From Psychrosphaera sp. F3M07 (GTDB lineage Bacteria > Pseudomonadota > Gammaproteobacteria > Enterobacterales > Alteromonadaceae), in the NCBI RefSeq assembly GCF_018860345.1, contig NZ_JAHKPJ010000016.1:124001-188000 (forward strand): DNA of 64,000 nucleotides. The letters are read 5' to 3'. This document shows positions 56,155 through 64,000 of the stretch, piece by piece. The notes beneath the pieces were generated by a model. It was not told the origin of the DNA. It made no database searches and worked only from the letters and a program-made list of their open reading frames with translations. Both the position numbers and the translations under genes were made by a program. Within the stretch, counting starts at the first letter, position 1. Each line of letters opens with the position of its first letter.

Positions 56155-57327
56155 ATGCCAACACTTGTGAAGTGCCCAATAACACGATTAAAAATAGGTC
56201 AATATGTTGCTGAAATTTCGCAACAAATGGGCCAAATAAAGGTGTCATCCCCTGGCTGGATTTCCGATAACACTATCATCCATGAACTGGTCGCTAAAGG
56301 TGTCGTTGAAGTCATTGTTGATACAGAAAAACAATTAACCAAAGGATTATCCAACCATGAACTCGCGGTTAAATCAGAATTTAATGATGTTCCCTTTGAG
56401 GATGAACTTCCCAGAGCTAAATTAGCGATAGAGAAGTTAATTACGCACCTACAAAAGGCATTTAGCCAAATACGAGAAAAAGACATCTTTGATGTCAGTC
56501 CTTTTTATTTAGCAACGATGACATTTATTGCATCGGGCTACCGAAACCCTTCAGCGCTTTTATGCATTGTAAGAGCAATGACATTTGAAGATTATCAATT
56601 AGGCCACGCTATACGAACGGCGGCTTATTACTGTAATACGTTTAGAGTAATGAAATGGCCATCTGATTTAATCCAAGATTGGATTGTGGGTGCATTGCTG
56701 CACGATATTGGTAAATTGCATATGAAACAAAGTATTCAACAACCCAACCGACTCACAATCAATCAAACAACCAGAGAACAAGATAACTTTATTAGTCCAG
56801 CTCATGTTGAGAATGGTATTAACATCGCTCGTCAGATTGGAGGCTTGGCTAAAGAAACGATAGAAGTCATTCGGATGCATCATGAAAGATTAGATGGGTC
56901 GGGTTACCCCACAGGACAAAAGTTAACCGATATTAATGACGCCATTCGTATTTTTACCATTATTGATGAGTTTGACCGTTTAATGCATACGCCAATTAAA
57001 GGTAAATATCCGACTGCGATACAGGCCTATCAAACTTTGTTAAAAATGGAAAAACAGTTTGATTTTGAAATCTTGCAACAGATCATTAAGTGTATTGGTA
57101 TTTACCCTCCTGGATCATTAGTGTTACTAAAAAGTGGCCGGGTTGGTATTGTTTTGGGCCATCATGGCTCAACCGTTAAACCAGACATAAAACTCATCTA
57201 TGACAATCGATTACACCAACACATTAATGTGGCTACATTATCACTGAGTAAAAACAAAGAAACAGATGAGATTATTGATTTTTACGCGAAAGATACATTC
57301 TCAGATCTGGTAGAACGTTATCTATAA
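56155..57327 (+). CDS. DUF3391/HD-GYP c-di-GMP phosphodiesterase
   Basis: A 390-residue protein with the same plan as its upstream neighbour: DUF3391 (about 8-60), HD-GYP (about 130-310) and a C-terminal beta region (about 315-390). Here the catalytic pair is intact, GALLHDIGK (His183-Asp184), together with LGHAIR (His151), SPAHVENG (His217) and MHHERLDGSGYP (His242, His243). It should hydrolyse c-di-GMP. GAAG lies seven bases before the ATG. Its stop is 19 bases from the convergent gspB stop. Forming a pair with the degenerate neighbour is an inference from adjacency and similarity. Confidence 0.88.
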   Translation: MPTLVKCPITRLKIGQYVAEISQQMGQIKVSSPGWISDNTIIHELVAKGVVEVIVDTEKQLTKGLSNHELAVKSEFNDVPFEDELPRAKLAIEKLITHLQKAFSQIREKDIFDVSPFYLATMTFIASGYRNPSALLCIVRAMTFEDYQLGHAIRTAAYYCNTFRVMKWPSDLIQDWIVGALLHDIGKLHMKQSIQQPNRLTINQTTREQDNFISPAHVENGINIARQIGGLAKETIEVIRMHHERLDGSGYPTGQKLTDINDAIRIFTIIDEFDRLMHTPIKGKYPTAIQAYQTLLKMEKQFDFEILQQIIKCIGIYPPGSLVLLKSGRVGIVLGHHGSTVKPDIKLIYDNRLHQHINVATLSLSKNKETDEIIDFYAKDTFSDLVERYL

Positions 57328-57346
57328 ATAGACCAATTCACCCTAA

Positions 57347-58462
57347 TTAATTTTTTACAAAATCAACTAATGCAACTTGGCCTATTTTCATATTATTATG
57401 ACGCCATACGATCAAGTCTTGTTTAATCTCTAACAAGGTTAATCCGGCTTGTAGTGTTTGCCCTTCGTATAATGTTTTACCATTAATCCTAACCCAACGT
57501 TCGCTCGCATCCGACGCAAAAATATGCATTTGATATATCAAATCAGGTAATGTTTTAGATTGATAAACGGTGAGATCTTCAAGCATTAATAAGTCATCAT
57601 TCGAATATAAGTTAACTTGAAAATTTTCGTCTTGAGTTGGGCTTTTTTCGGTCGCTTTTATCGCCTCAGCAAAAGACGCTTTAATTTTGTCCGATACCTC
57701 GCTTAACGCCATTTGATTGTCCGTTTCACTGTTGTCGTTGTCGCTATCGATGACCATATTAACGTTTGAATCGGTTCGCGTTTGTATGTCTTCTGTCGTT
57801 TGAGCACTAGGTACCTTATCTTCTTTGCTTGTACTTACTTTAGACACCACCTGACCTTGTGCATCCAATGCTATTTCAATTGTTTTATCGTCGGTAACGT
57901 TGATCTCATCACTCTTATTTTGAGTTTGTGTTATTTGTTCTGGTAATGCTTCGGCTCCATCCCCTGACAAGGCTAATGACTTATTAGTTATTGGTGGCTC
58001 ATCATTTTTTTTAGAAGGTAAAACTTCATTAGGTTTTACTTGCTCAGGCTTCTGCATTGAAGATATTGACAAAAGAGGAGACATTTGCGAGTTGTTAACT
58101 TGCGTATCGATTGCGGCCAGTTTGTAATTAGACTCACTCTGCCCTAACAAACTCGCATTCCCATAAATATAACCCGCTAATAATCCGACTACGAGCAATA
58201 AGCTAGCAATAAAAATCCATACCAACCAAGGCACTGATGAAGCATTATTTGGATAACCTTGGGCTATGTTAGTAAAACGATTGGTAGTAAAAGCATTGGT
58301 TTGGTCATTATCCACGTTACTTTGACTTGTTAACAGCGCAGAATAATTTTGTTTAGTCGCGACTGATTTTGGAATTGAATTATCTTCACTCATATCCGAC
58401 GTATTATTGGTTGAAGATTGGTTCTGACTGTTTTTCAATAAGGCTTGATATAACAAACTCAT
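57347..58462 (-). CDS. gspB: General secretion pathway protein B (GspB)
   Basis: A 371-residue inner-membrane protein with a cytoplasmic N-terminus (MSLLYQALLKNSQ), one membrane helix (about 78-101, VPWLVWIFIASLLLVVGLLAG), a long disordered acidic linker rich in Asp, Glu, Ser and Thr (about 110-280) and a C-terminal T2SSB domain (about 300-371; RWVRINGKTLYEGQTL, VWRHNNMKIGQV). GspB with GspA helps place the type II secretin in the outer membrane. It follows gspA by 16 bases. Confidence 0.87.
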   Translation of the reverse strand: MSLLYQALLKNSQNQSSTNNTSDMSEDNSIPKSVATKQNYSALLTSQSNVDNDQTNAFTTNRFTNIAQGYPNNASSVPWLVWIFIASLLLVVGLLAGYIYGNASLLGQSESNYKLAAIDTQVNNSQMSPLLSISSMQKPEQVKPNEVLPSKKNDEPPITNKSLALSGDGAEALPEQITQTQNKSDEINVTDDKTIEIALDAQGQVVSKVSTSKEDKVPSAQTTEDIQTRTDSNVNMVIDSDNDNSETDNQMALSEVSDKIKASFAEAIKATEKSPTQDENFQVNLYSNDDLLMLEDLTVYQSKTLPDLIYQMHIFASDASERWVRINGKTLYEGQTLQAGLTLLEIKQDLIVWRHNNMKIGQVALVDFVKN

Positions 58463-58478
58463 TTCAAGTAATCCATTA

Positions 58479-59390
58479 TCATTGCGTGAAAAAATTACGG
58501 GTTATTACGGTGATTAGCGCGGTCACTGCAATAATAGATAACACCGCCACTTTGAGCGTTTTATGACTGACGTCAGAACCTAAATTACTACCCAAAACTT
58601 CATATGCCGCTTGTTTAGCCATTTTATTATCCACAAAAGAACGACCTTGAGCATAAGCGCCCATCAAGGCTCGGTCTGCCAATAAATTGATTAATCTTGG
58701 TGTGCCTTTAGCTTGTTGAAAAATGGTGGTCATGGCTTTTTTATCAAATAAAGGTCGATTACCGCCAACCGCAATCACTCGATGATTGATATATTCAAAG
58801 GTTTCATCTTTCGTTAACGGTAATAAGTGATATCTCGCTGTAATACGTTGAGCAAGTTGGCGAAGTTCTCGAGTATTCAGTTTTTCTTGTAATTCAGGTT
58901 GGCCAATCAAAATGATCTGCAGTAACTTTTTGTCATTCGTTTCTAAGTTAGTAAACAAACGTAATTGTTCTAATGCCTCTGCTGATAAATGTTGCGCTTC
59001 GTCAATAACCAATAAGCTCGACTGACCTAATTTGTCTTGTTCTATAAGAAAATTTTGCAATGCATCCGATAATGCTTTGTGGTCATTTTTATCTGTAATT
59101 AAGATCTCAAATGAGTCACATACGGTTTGTAATAACTGGATGTTATTCAAAGAAGGGTTAAGAATATATGCCACATTAAAGCTATCAGGTAAATCGCCTA
59201 ATACAGCTCGGCTAACCATGGTTTTACCGGTACCAACTTCCCCCGTTAACATCACAAAACCACCGTTACCACGCAGGCCATAACGTAAATAACCTATGGC
59301 CTCTTTATGCCGGCTACTTGGATACATCAAATTTGGATTAGGGGCTATATTAAACGGCTCTTGTTTTAATTGAAAATACTCTAGGTACAT
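58479..59390 (-). CDS. gspA: Type II secretion AAA ATPase GspA (ExeA-like)
   Basis: A 303-residue ATPase with Walker A GEVGTGKT (50-57), Walker B LLVIDEAQ (126-133), sensor motif IILIGQPEL, and one membrane helix near the C-terminus (about 281-299). ExeA of Aeromonas is about 550 residues and has a periplasmic peptidoglycan-binding domain after the helix; here the protein stops a few residues after the helix, so that domain is absent. It resembles MshM of pilus systems too, but the gspB neighbour favours GspA. With GspB it would support assembly of the secretin, which is not encoded in this window. Confidence 0.87.
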   Translation of the reverse strand: MYLEYFQLKQEPFNIAPNPNLMYPSSRHKEAIGYLRYGLRGNGGFVMLTGEVGTGKTMVSRAVLGDLPDSFNVAYILNPSLNNIQLLQTVCDSFEILITDKNDHKALSDALQNFLIEQDKLGQSSLLVIDEAQHLSAEALEQLRLFTNLETNDKKLLQIILIGQPELQEKLNTRELRQLAQRITARYHLLPLTKDETFEYINHRVIAVGGNRPLFDKKAMTTIFQQAKGTPRLINLLADRALMGAYAQGRSFVDNKMAKQAAYEVLGSNLGSDVSHKTLKVAVLSIIAVTALITVITRNFFTQ

Positions 59391-59513
59391 ATGGCTGCTT
59401 CAAATTACCGGTTTATCTATTATAAGTTAATGACAACTCGCTACATTAGCGACTTTCGGATAATAACAGAATATACTAGCGGAATAAGTAAAAGTTAGGT
59501 TAAGGTTTTTTCA

Positions 59514-60761
59514 GTGCAAATATATCTCGTCGGCGGTGCGGTAAGAGACACGCTTTTAGACTACCCCATTAAAGATAAAGATTGGTTAGTTACCGGTGCA
59601 ACCATCGAAAATATGCTTGAATTAGGTTATCAACAGGTCGGTAAATCTTTCCCCGTATTTTTGCATCCTGTTACTCACCAAGAATATGCGTTAGCACGTA
59701 CTGAAAAAAAAGCAGGTAGCGGATATACCGGCTTCGTTTGTGAATTTTCGACAGATATCACCGTTGAACAAGACTTGTTGCGCCGAGATCTTACTATTAA
59801 TGCCATGGCTATGGACTCTGACCATAACATCATTGACCCTTATAATGGCCAATCAGATCTAAACAATAAAATTTTACGTCATGTCTCTGATGCATTTAGT
59901 GAAGACCCACTCAGGGTATTACGAGTCGCCCGTTTTGCGGCACGTTACCATCATTTAGGTTTTACGATTGCCGAAGAAACTTTGGCGTTAATGGCTAAAA
60001 TTGCGGATTCAGGAGAATTATTAGCATTAACACCTGAACGAATATGGCAAGAAATGCAATTATCCCTTGGCGAACAGTCTGCCCATGTGTTTTTTGAAGT
60101 CTTACATGAGGTTGGAGCATTAGCGGTACTCATACCTGAGTTAGACGCTTTGTGGGGCGTACCAAACCCTGCCAAATGGCATCCAGAAATAGATACGGGT
60201 GTTCATACTATGATGGTATTAAAACAAGCGTGTTTGTTGACAACATCTGATGAAATTCGGTTTGCTGCGTTATGTCATGATTTAGGTAAAGGGTTAAGCC
60301 CCAAAGACAATCTACCGCACCATCATGGCCACGAAAAAACAGGCGTGACATTAGTAAACCAAGTGTGTCTTAGACTAAAAGTACCTAATAGTTTTAAAGA
60401 GTTAGCGGCTATTACTTGTGAATTCCATACTCATGTTCATCGAATATTCGATTTAAACGCTAATACCGTTTTAAGTCTTTTTGATAAAACAGATGCGTGG
60501 CGCAAACCAGAACGATTTAATCAATTTTTACTCGCCTGCAAAGCCGATTTACAAGGACGAGCTGGATTTGAAAACAAAGCATACCCTCAAAGCCAATTCG
60601 TTTTAGATTTACTAGAAACGGCAAACGAAGTAGCGGTGCAAGACATTATTAAATCTGGGTTTAGTGGTGCAGAGATCAGAACTGAATTATCAAAGCGAAG
60701 AATAGATAAAATCCAACGCATATTGACATTGGTAAAAACAAAGGACAGTACAGAAGGTTAA
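59514..60761 (+). CDS. cca: CCA-adding tRNA nucleotidyltransferase
   Basis: This enzyme builds or repairs the 3' CCA end of tRNAs. The 415-residue product has the nucleotidyltransferase loop [11 protein letters not shown], metal-site Asp21 and Asp23 (IKDKDW), [10 protein letters not shown], and an HD domain (ALCHDLGKG) as in the bifunctional E. coli enzyme (412 residues), whose HD part has phosphatase and phosphodiesterase activity. The start is a GTG with AAGG eight bases upstream. It is divergent from gspA. Confidence 0.95.
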   Translation: MQIYLVGGAVRDTLLDYPIKDKDWLVTGATIENMLELGYQQVGKSFPVFLHPVTHQEYALARTEKKAGSGYTGFVCEFSTDITVEQDLLRRDLTINAMAMDSDHNIIDPYNGQSDLNNKILRHVSDAFSEDPLRVLRVARFAARYHHLGFTIAEETLALMAKIADSGELLALTPERIWQEMQLSLGEQSAHVFFEVLHEVGALAVLIPELDALWGVPNPAKWHPEIDTGVHTMMVLKQACLLTTSDEIRFAALCHDLGKGLSPKDNLPHHHGHEKTGVTLVNQVCLRLKVPNSFKELAAITCEFHTHVHRIFDLNANTVLSLFDKTDAWRKPERFNQFLLACKADLQGRAGFENKAYPQSQFVLDLLETANEVAVQDIIKSGFSGAEIRTELSKRRIDKIQRILTLVKTKDSTEG

Positions 60762-60780
60762 CTCTGTACTGTTTCATTTC
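60746..60780 (+). terminator. Terminator of cca
   Basis: A 10-base stem ACAGTACAGA with TCTGTACTGT around an eight-base loop that contains the cca stop, followed by a T-rich but interrupted tail. It lies between the convergent cca and uppP genes. Confidence 0.55.
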
Positions 60781-60785
60781 TTAAA

Positions 60786-61580
60786 TTAGATAAAAAAAGC
60801 GATTAATATACCACCCAATAATAAGCGATAAATCACAAAAGGTAACATGCCTACTTTTTCAACTAAGATTAAAAAATAATGTATACATGCATATGCACTA
60901 ATAAAAGAGAGTACCGTACCTAACCCAATAGCCGTCCAATCCACAGGCATAACTTGTTGGCTTAATTTAATAGTTTGATATCCACCGGCTGCAAATATTA
61001 ATGGGATGGATAATAAGAATGAAAATCGTGCTGCCGCTTTTGCCGTTAACCCCATCATCAAACCTGCAGTAATAGTAATACCACTTCGAGAGGTACCTGG
61101 AATCAGTGCTAACATTTGGGCAAAACCTATTACTAGTACTTCCTTAATTGAGACTTGATATTCACCTTTAGTTTGTTTGCCATATTTATCAGCCCACCAT
61201 AATAATAAACCAAATAAAATAGTTGTAACGGCTATGACGGTTGCGGTTCTTAAATTCCCTTCAATGAAGTCTTTAAATATAAAACCCGCTAATCCAGCTG
61301 GTATCGTGCCTAAAATAATCAACCACGCCAATTTACTTTCAGAGTCATGTTTGCCAAACAAAGAAGCAAACCAACTTACGGCCATACGTCCTACTTCTTG
61401 ACGAAAATACAGTACAACGGCAAACAAACTTCCCGCATGAACGGCAACATCAAACGCTAAACCTTGATCGTCCCAACCTAGTATTTGTGATGGTAAAATT
61501 AAATGTGCAGAACTTGATATTGGTAAAAACTCAGTCAGCCCCTGCAATATTGACAAAACAATGATTTCGATTAATCCCAC
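60786..61580 (-). CDS. uppP: Undecaprenyl-diphosphatase UppP (BacA)
   Basis: UppP recycles the undecaprenyl carrier for cell-wall and O-antigen synthesis. The 264-residue multi-pass protein has [18 protein letters not shown] and the second motif [10 protein letters not shown] with the catalytic Ser/Arg residues, inverted repeats typical of the family. The start is a GTG at 61580 with GGAAGG six bases upstream. It follows folB by 34 bases, so the two are probably cotranscribed. Confidence 0.95.
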   Translation of the reverse strand: MGLIEIIVLSILQGLTEFLPISSSAHLILPSQILGWDDQGLAFDVAVHAGSLFAVVLYFRQEVGRMAVSWFASLFGKHDSESKLAWLIILGTIPAGLAGFIFKDFIEGNLRTATVIAVTTILFGLLLWWADKYGKQTKGEYQVSIKEVLVIGFAQMLALIPGTSRSGITITAGLMMGLTAKAAARFSFLLSIPLIFAAGGYQTIKLSQQVMPVDWTAIGLGTVLSFISAYACIHYFLILVEKVGMLPFVIYRLLLGGILIAFFI

Positions 61581-61614
61581 AATATACCTTCCTTATTTTA
61601 ATATTTTAGGATTA

Positions 61615-61980
61615 TTAATTTAACGTATTGGCACGTTCAATTATGACACCAACACTCGCAGTATTGGCCACAGCACCTAATTTACGAAGTGACACTTTAA
61701 CACTACTAACATGGTAATCAGCCAAAATGAGCTGTGCTACTTTTTCAGCTACGGTTTCAATTAATTCCGCTTGATTTTGTTTTGCTAACTCTACAACGTC
61801 GGCCGCAACTTCTGAATAATCAACGGTTTTTGATAAATCATCAATTTGCGCAGCAGCTTTAATATCGGTTCGCATTTCGATATCAAATTGTAACGTTTGT
61901 TGGATGGTCTTTTCCCAATCATAAACGCCAATGACCGTATCTACTTTAAGCGCTTCTATAAAAACTATATCGTGAACCAT
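61615..61980 (-). CDS. folB: Dihydroneopterin aldolase FolB
   Basis: FolB converts dihydroneopterin to 6-hydroxymethyl-dihydropterin in folate synthesis. The 121-residue product has DIVFIEALKVDTVIGVYDWE at the N-terminus (the substrate-binding Glu and Tyr region), TVDYSEVA, LIETVAEKVAQLIL and the catalytic Lys in SLRKLGAV. Length is normal. It precedes uppP and is divergent from plsY, the standard arrangement. Confidence 0.95.
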   Translation of the reverse strand: MVHDIVFIEALKVDTVIGVYDWEKTIQQTLQFDIEMRTDIKAAAQIDDLSKTVDYSEVAADVVELAKQNQAELIETVAEKVAQLILADYHVSSVKVSLRKLGAVANTASVGVIIERANTLN

Positions 61981-62156
61981 TTAATATTCCTGAATTAGAT
62001 CTGATTGAGTTAACGATTGTGGTCGGATACCATATTGGCCACTAACTCGTTATAGTGATGCCTAGTTAGGCGCAAATACCTATATAATTTACTATTTATA
62101 TTGGCGTTATCACAAAGAGCGCGAATTCTATCCCAAAAAACTAAAATGAGAAACTG

Positions 62157-62744
62157 ATGCAGTTAGACTTTTTGTTGGTATTAATTATTTCCTATTTATT
62201 AGGCTCGATTAATTCCGCAATTATTTTTAGCAAATTGCAAAATTTGCCAGACCCTAGGACCGTAGGCTCTAATAATCCTGGGGCGACAAATGTCTATCGC
62301 ATGGCTGGGAAAACGGTGGCGATTGCCGTTTTGTTTTTTGATGTATTAAAGGGGATAATTGCAACTTGGGGAAGTTACTATATTGGCTTAACCCCGACAG
62401 AAATTGGGTTTGCAGGTTTAGCCTGCTGTCTTGGCCATATGTTCCCGGTGTTTTTTAAGTTTCAAGGTGGAAAAGCCGTGGCAACTGGGTTTGGCTGTTT
62501 ATTACCTGTAGGGATCACACTAGGGATAAGTCTTTTATGCATTTGGTATTTAGTGTTTAGAAAAACCGGCTATTCATCCATTGCCGCCATTATTTCTGTA
62601 GGCATATCCCCGCTAGTAACACTATATATAGCTGATAAATATGTTTTACCTGTTAGTATGATTGCTTGTCTGATTGTTTTACGGCATATGCCAAATGTAC
62701 TTAGGTTATTAGATGGAACTGAACCTAAAACTAAGCGTAATTAG
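62157..62744 (+). CDS. plsY: Acyl-phosphate:glycerol-3-phosphate acyltransferase PlsY
   Basis: PlsY adds the first acyl chain to glycerol-3-phosphate using acyl-phosphate, starting phospholipid synthesis. The 195-residue multi-pass protein has the three family motifs: LGSINSAIIFSKL, GSNNPGATNVYRMAGK and FKFQGGKAVATGFG (G-G-K-G-V type), and a C-terminal LRHMPNVLRLLDGTEPK. It is divergent from folB and ends 15 bases from the tsaD stop. Confidence 0.95.
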   Translation: MQLDFLLVLIISYLLGSINSAIIFSKLQNLPDPRTVGSNNPGATNVYRMAGKTVAIAVLFFDVLKGIIATWGSYYIGLTPTEIGFAGLACCLGHMFPVFFKFQGGKAVATGFGCLLPVGITLGISLLCIWYLVFRKTGYSSIAAIISVGISPLVTLYIADKYVLPVSMIACLIVLRHMPNVLRLLDGTEPKTKRN

Positions 62745-62759
62745 TAAATGCCGTAAAGT

Positions 62760-63821
62760 TTAAATGGCAGGTAACTCTTCTATAGACCATCTTGGTCGAG
62801 CTTTAATTAATAATTCATTATTACCGTATTTTTTAAGCCTTTGTGCACCCGCATAAGCAATCATAGCGCCATTATCAGTGCAAAACTCATGACGAGGGTA
62901 ATAAACTTGTCCTTTGTGCTTTTTCATTAGATTAGCTAATTTACTACGAAGTTCAGTATTGGCACTGACACCTCCAGCGATCACTAAGGTTTTAATGCCC
63001 GTTTGTTCAACGGCTCTCCTACACTTGATAGCTATGGTATCCACAACGGCTTCCTGAAACGCATAGGCTATGTCTGCTTTTATTTGGTCAACATTCTCTG
63101 GCGCATTCTCATTTTGAGTAGATTTACTACCCGCTAAAACAATGCCTTCTGAGCGAATCACATTTGCCGCTGCGGTCTTTAATCCACTAAATGAAAAATC
63201 TAAGCCTGGTCTATCAGTCATCGGTCTTGGGAATTTATAAACACCTGGAGTACCTGATTCAGCTAATTTAGCCAACATAGGACCGCCTGGGTAATCTAAA
63301 CCTAATAACTTAGCGGTTTTATCAAACGCTTCACCTGCAGCATCATCTATTGACTCTCCAAGTATTTGATAATCACCAATGGCTTTGACTTCCACTAATT
63401 GGGTATGCCCACCTGAAACTAACAAAGCAATAAAAGGAAACTCTGGCGTATCATCTTCTAACATAGGTGCTAATAAGTGCCCTTCCATATGATGCACAGG
63501 CACAGCAGGAATCCCCCATGCAAAAGCCAATGAACGACCGATACAAGCCCCGACCATTAACGCACCAACTAAACCAGGACCTGATGTATAGGCAATACCA
63601 TTAATTTCGTCTTTTGATACATTTGCATCTGCCATCACTTGCTTAATAAGAGGAATGGTCTTTCTTACATGATCTCTAGATGCCAGTTCTGGAACGACAC
63701 CACCATAATCAGCATGTACATCTATTTGACTATATATTTCATGTGCTAACAGCCCTCTGTTAGTATCAAACAAGGCGATACCTGTTTCATCACAAGAAGA
63801 TTCGATACCTAAAATTAACAT
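62760..63821 (-). CDS. tsaD: tRNA threonylcarbamoyladenosine transferase TsaD
   Basis: TsaD with TsaB and TsaE transfers the threonylcarbamoyl group to adenine 37 of ANN-decoding tRNAs. The 353-residue product has [17 protein letters not shown], the metal-site HHMEGH (about residues 110-115), [23 protein letters not shown] and [13 protein letters not shown]. It shares its Kae1-like fold with the carbamoyltransferase encoded at 33697. In related genomes rpsU lies divergently just upstream; that gene would fall beyond the window. Confidence 0.96.
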   Translation of the reverse strand: MLILGIESSCDETGIALFDTNRGLLAHEIYSQIDVHADYGGVVPELASRDHVRKTIPLIKQVMADANVSKDEINGIAYTSGPGLVGALMVGACIGRSLAFAWGIPAVPVHHMEGHLLAPMLEDDTPEFPFIALLVSGGHTQLVEVKAIGDYQILGESIDDAAGEAFDKTAKLLGLDYPGGPMLAKLAESGTPGVYKFPRPMTDRPGLDFSFSGLKTAAANVIRSEGIVLAGSKSTQNENAPENVDQIKADIAYAFQEAVVDTIAIKCRRAVEQTGIKTLVIAGGVSANTELRSKLANLMKKHKGQVYYPRHEFCTDNGAMIAYAGAQRLKKYGNNELLIKARPRWSIEELPAI

Positions 63822-64000
63822 TTAGTGTAAACCTTTCATTATTAGTAATCATAATTGAAACCATTTCTGGCCAATTTTTAGCCGAGTAAATTACGTCAAA
63901 GCCTTTTAAGTTGGCGGCATTCTACCCATTCTTTAATTATTCCTCCAGTATTTAAATTAGGACTTTACATTTAGTATTAGATGCCATTAAAATACCGCAC
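63822..64000. other. Upstream region of tsaD at the window edge
   Basis: These 179 bases contain no gene I can support. By synteny with related bacteria this is where the divergent rpsU promoter would be, but no S21 start is present before the end. Confidence 0.5.

Noticed and set aside
62060-62071. Palindrome GCCTAGTTAGGC between folB and plsY
   Set aside because: Single 12-base palindrome with no second copy and no matching regulator seen.
63822-64000. Possible rpsU gene upstream of tsaD
   Set aside because: No start codon or S21 coding sequence appears before the window ends.

Overview
The window is chromosomal DNA of an AT-rich (roughly 40% G+C by eye) gammaproteobacterium. Gene content and order (lptD-surA-pdxA-rsmA-apaG-apaH, hisS-yfgM-bamB-der, uppP-folB-plsY-tsaD, TonB-dependent carbohydrate receptors, Aer and other chemoreceptors, gspAB) point to a marine member of the order Alteromonadales. 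I see no rRNA, tRNA, CRISPR array, insertion sequence or phage gene. Start codons other than ATG are frequent (lptD, djlA and the GGDEF gene TTG; apaH, cca, uppP, hisS, the LacI-type regulator and the first gene GTG).

Layout. 1-11400: an NhaC-type transporter with a MetJ box (candidate MetT), hemH, a DUF3530 exported protein, djlA, then the outer-membrane biogenesis and housekeeping operon lptD-surA-pdxA-rsmA-apaG-apaH. 11488-14137: a chemoreceptor behind a near-consensus flagellar (sigma-28) promoter, and a glutathione peroxidase. 14229-44089: a starch/maltodextrin locus. It holds a LacI-family regulator, an SLC45-like sugar transporter, a GH31 enzyme, a GH13 pullulanase lipoprotein, a large starch-binding lipoprotein, a TonB-dependent receptor and a tryptophan-halogenase-like flavoprotein. 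Four copies of one operator-like motif (core ATACGTAT, consensus TGAATACGTATGY) stand before the transporter, the GH31 gene, the pullulanase gene and between the lipoprotein and receptor genes, so these genes probably form one regulon of the LacI-type regulator. An Aer aerotaxis receptor, a short-chain oxidoreductase-like protein, an FMN reductase and three small membrane or secreted proteins are interspersed.

Inserted between pullulanase and the starch-binding lipoprotein (29799-36168) is a separate module: two tandem paralogous membrane-anchored SGNH-hydrolase/TPR proteins, divergent from a NodU/CmcH-type O-carbamoyltransferase, an SxtJ-like membrane protein and a 50-residue DUF5989 protein. 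This looks like a cell-envelope glycan or small-molecule decorating system whose substrate is not evident; it is the least explained system here.

44167-64000: an AraC/GyrI-like regulator, a DUF1275 protein, M23 peptidase-anmK-GGDEF operon, the hisS-yfgM-bamB-der block, two adjacent DUF3391/HD-GYP proteins (one having lost the catalytic His of its HD pair), gspAB, cca, uppP-folB, plsY and tsaD. The genes from 54703 onward mix c-di-GMP signalling, secretion assembly and translation fidelity functions.
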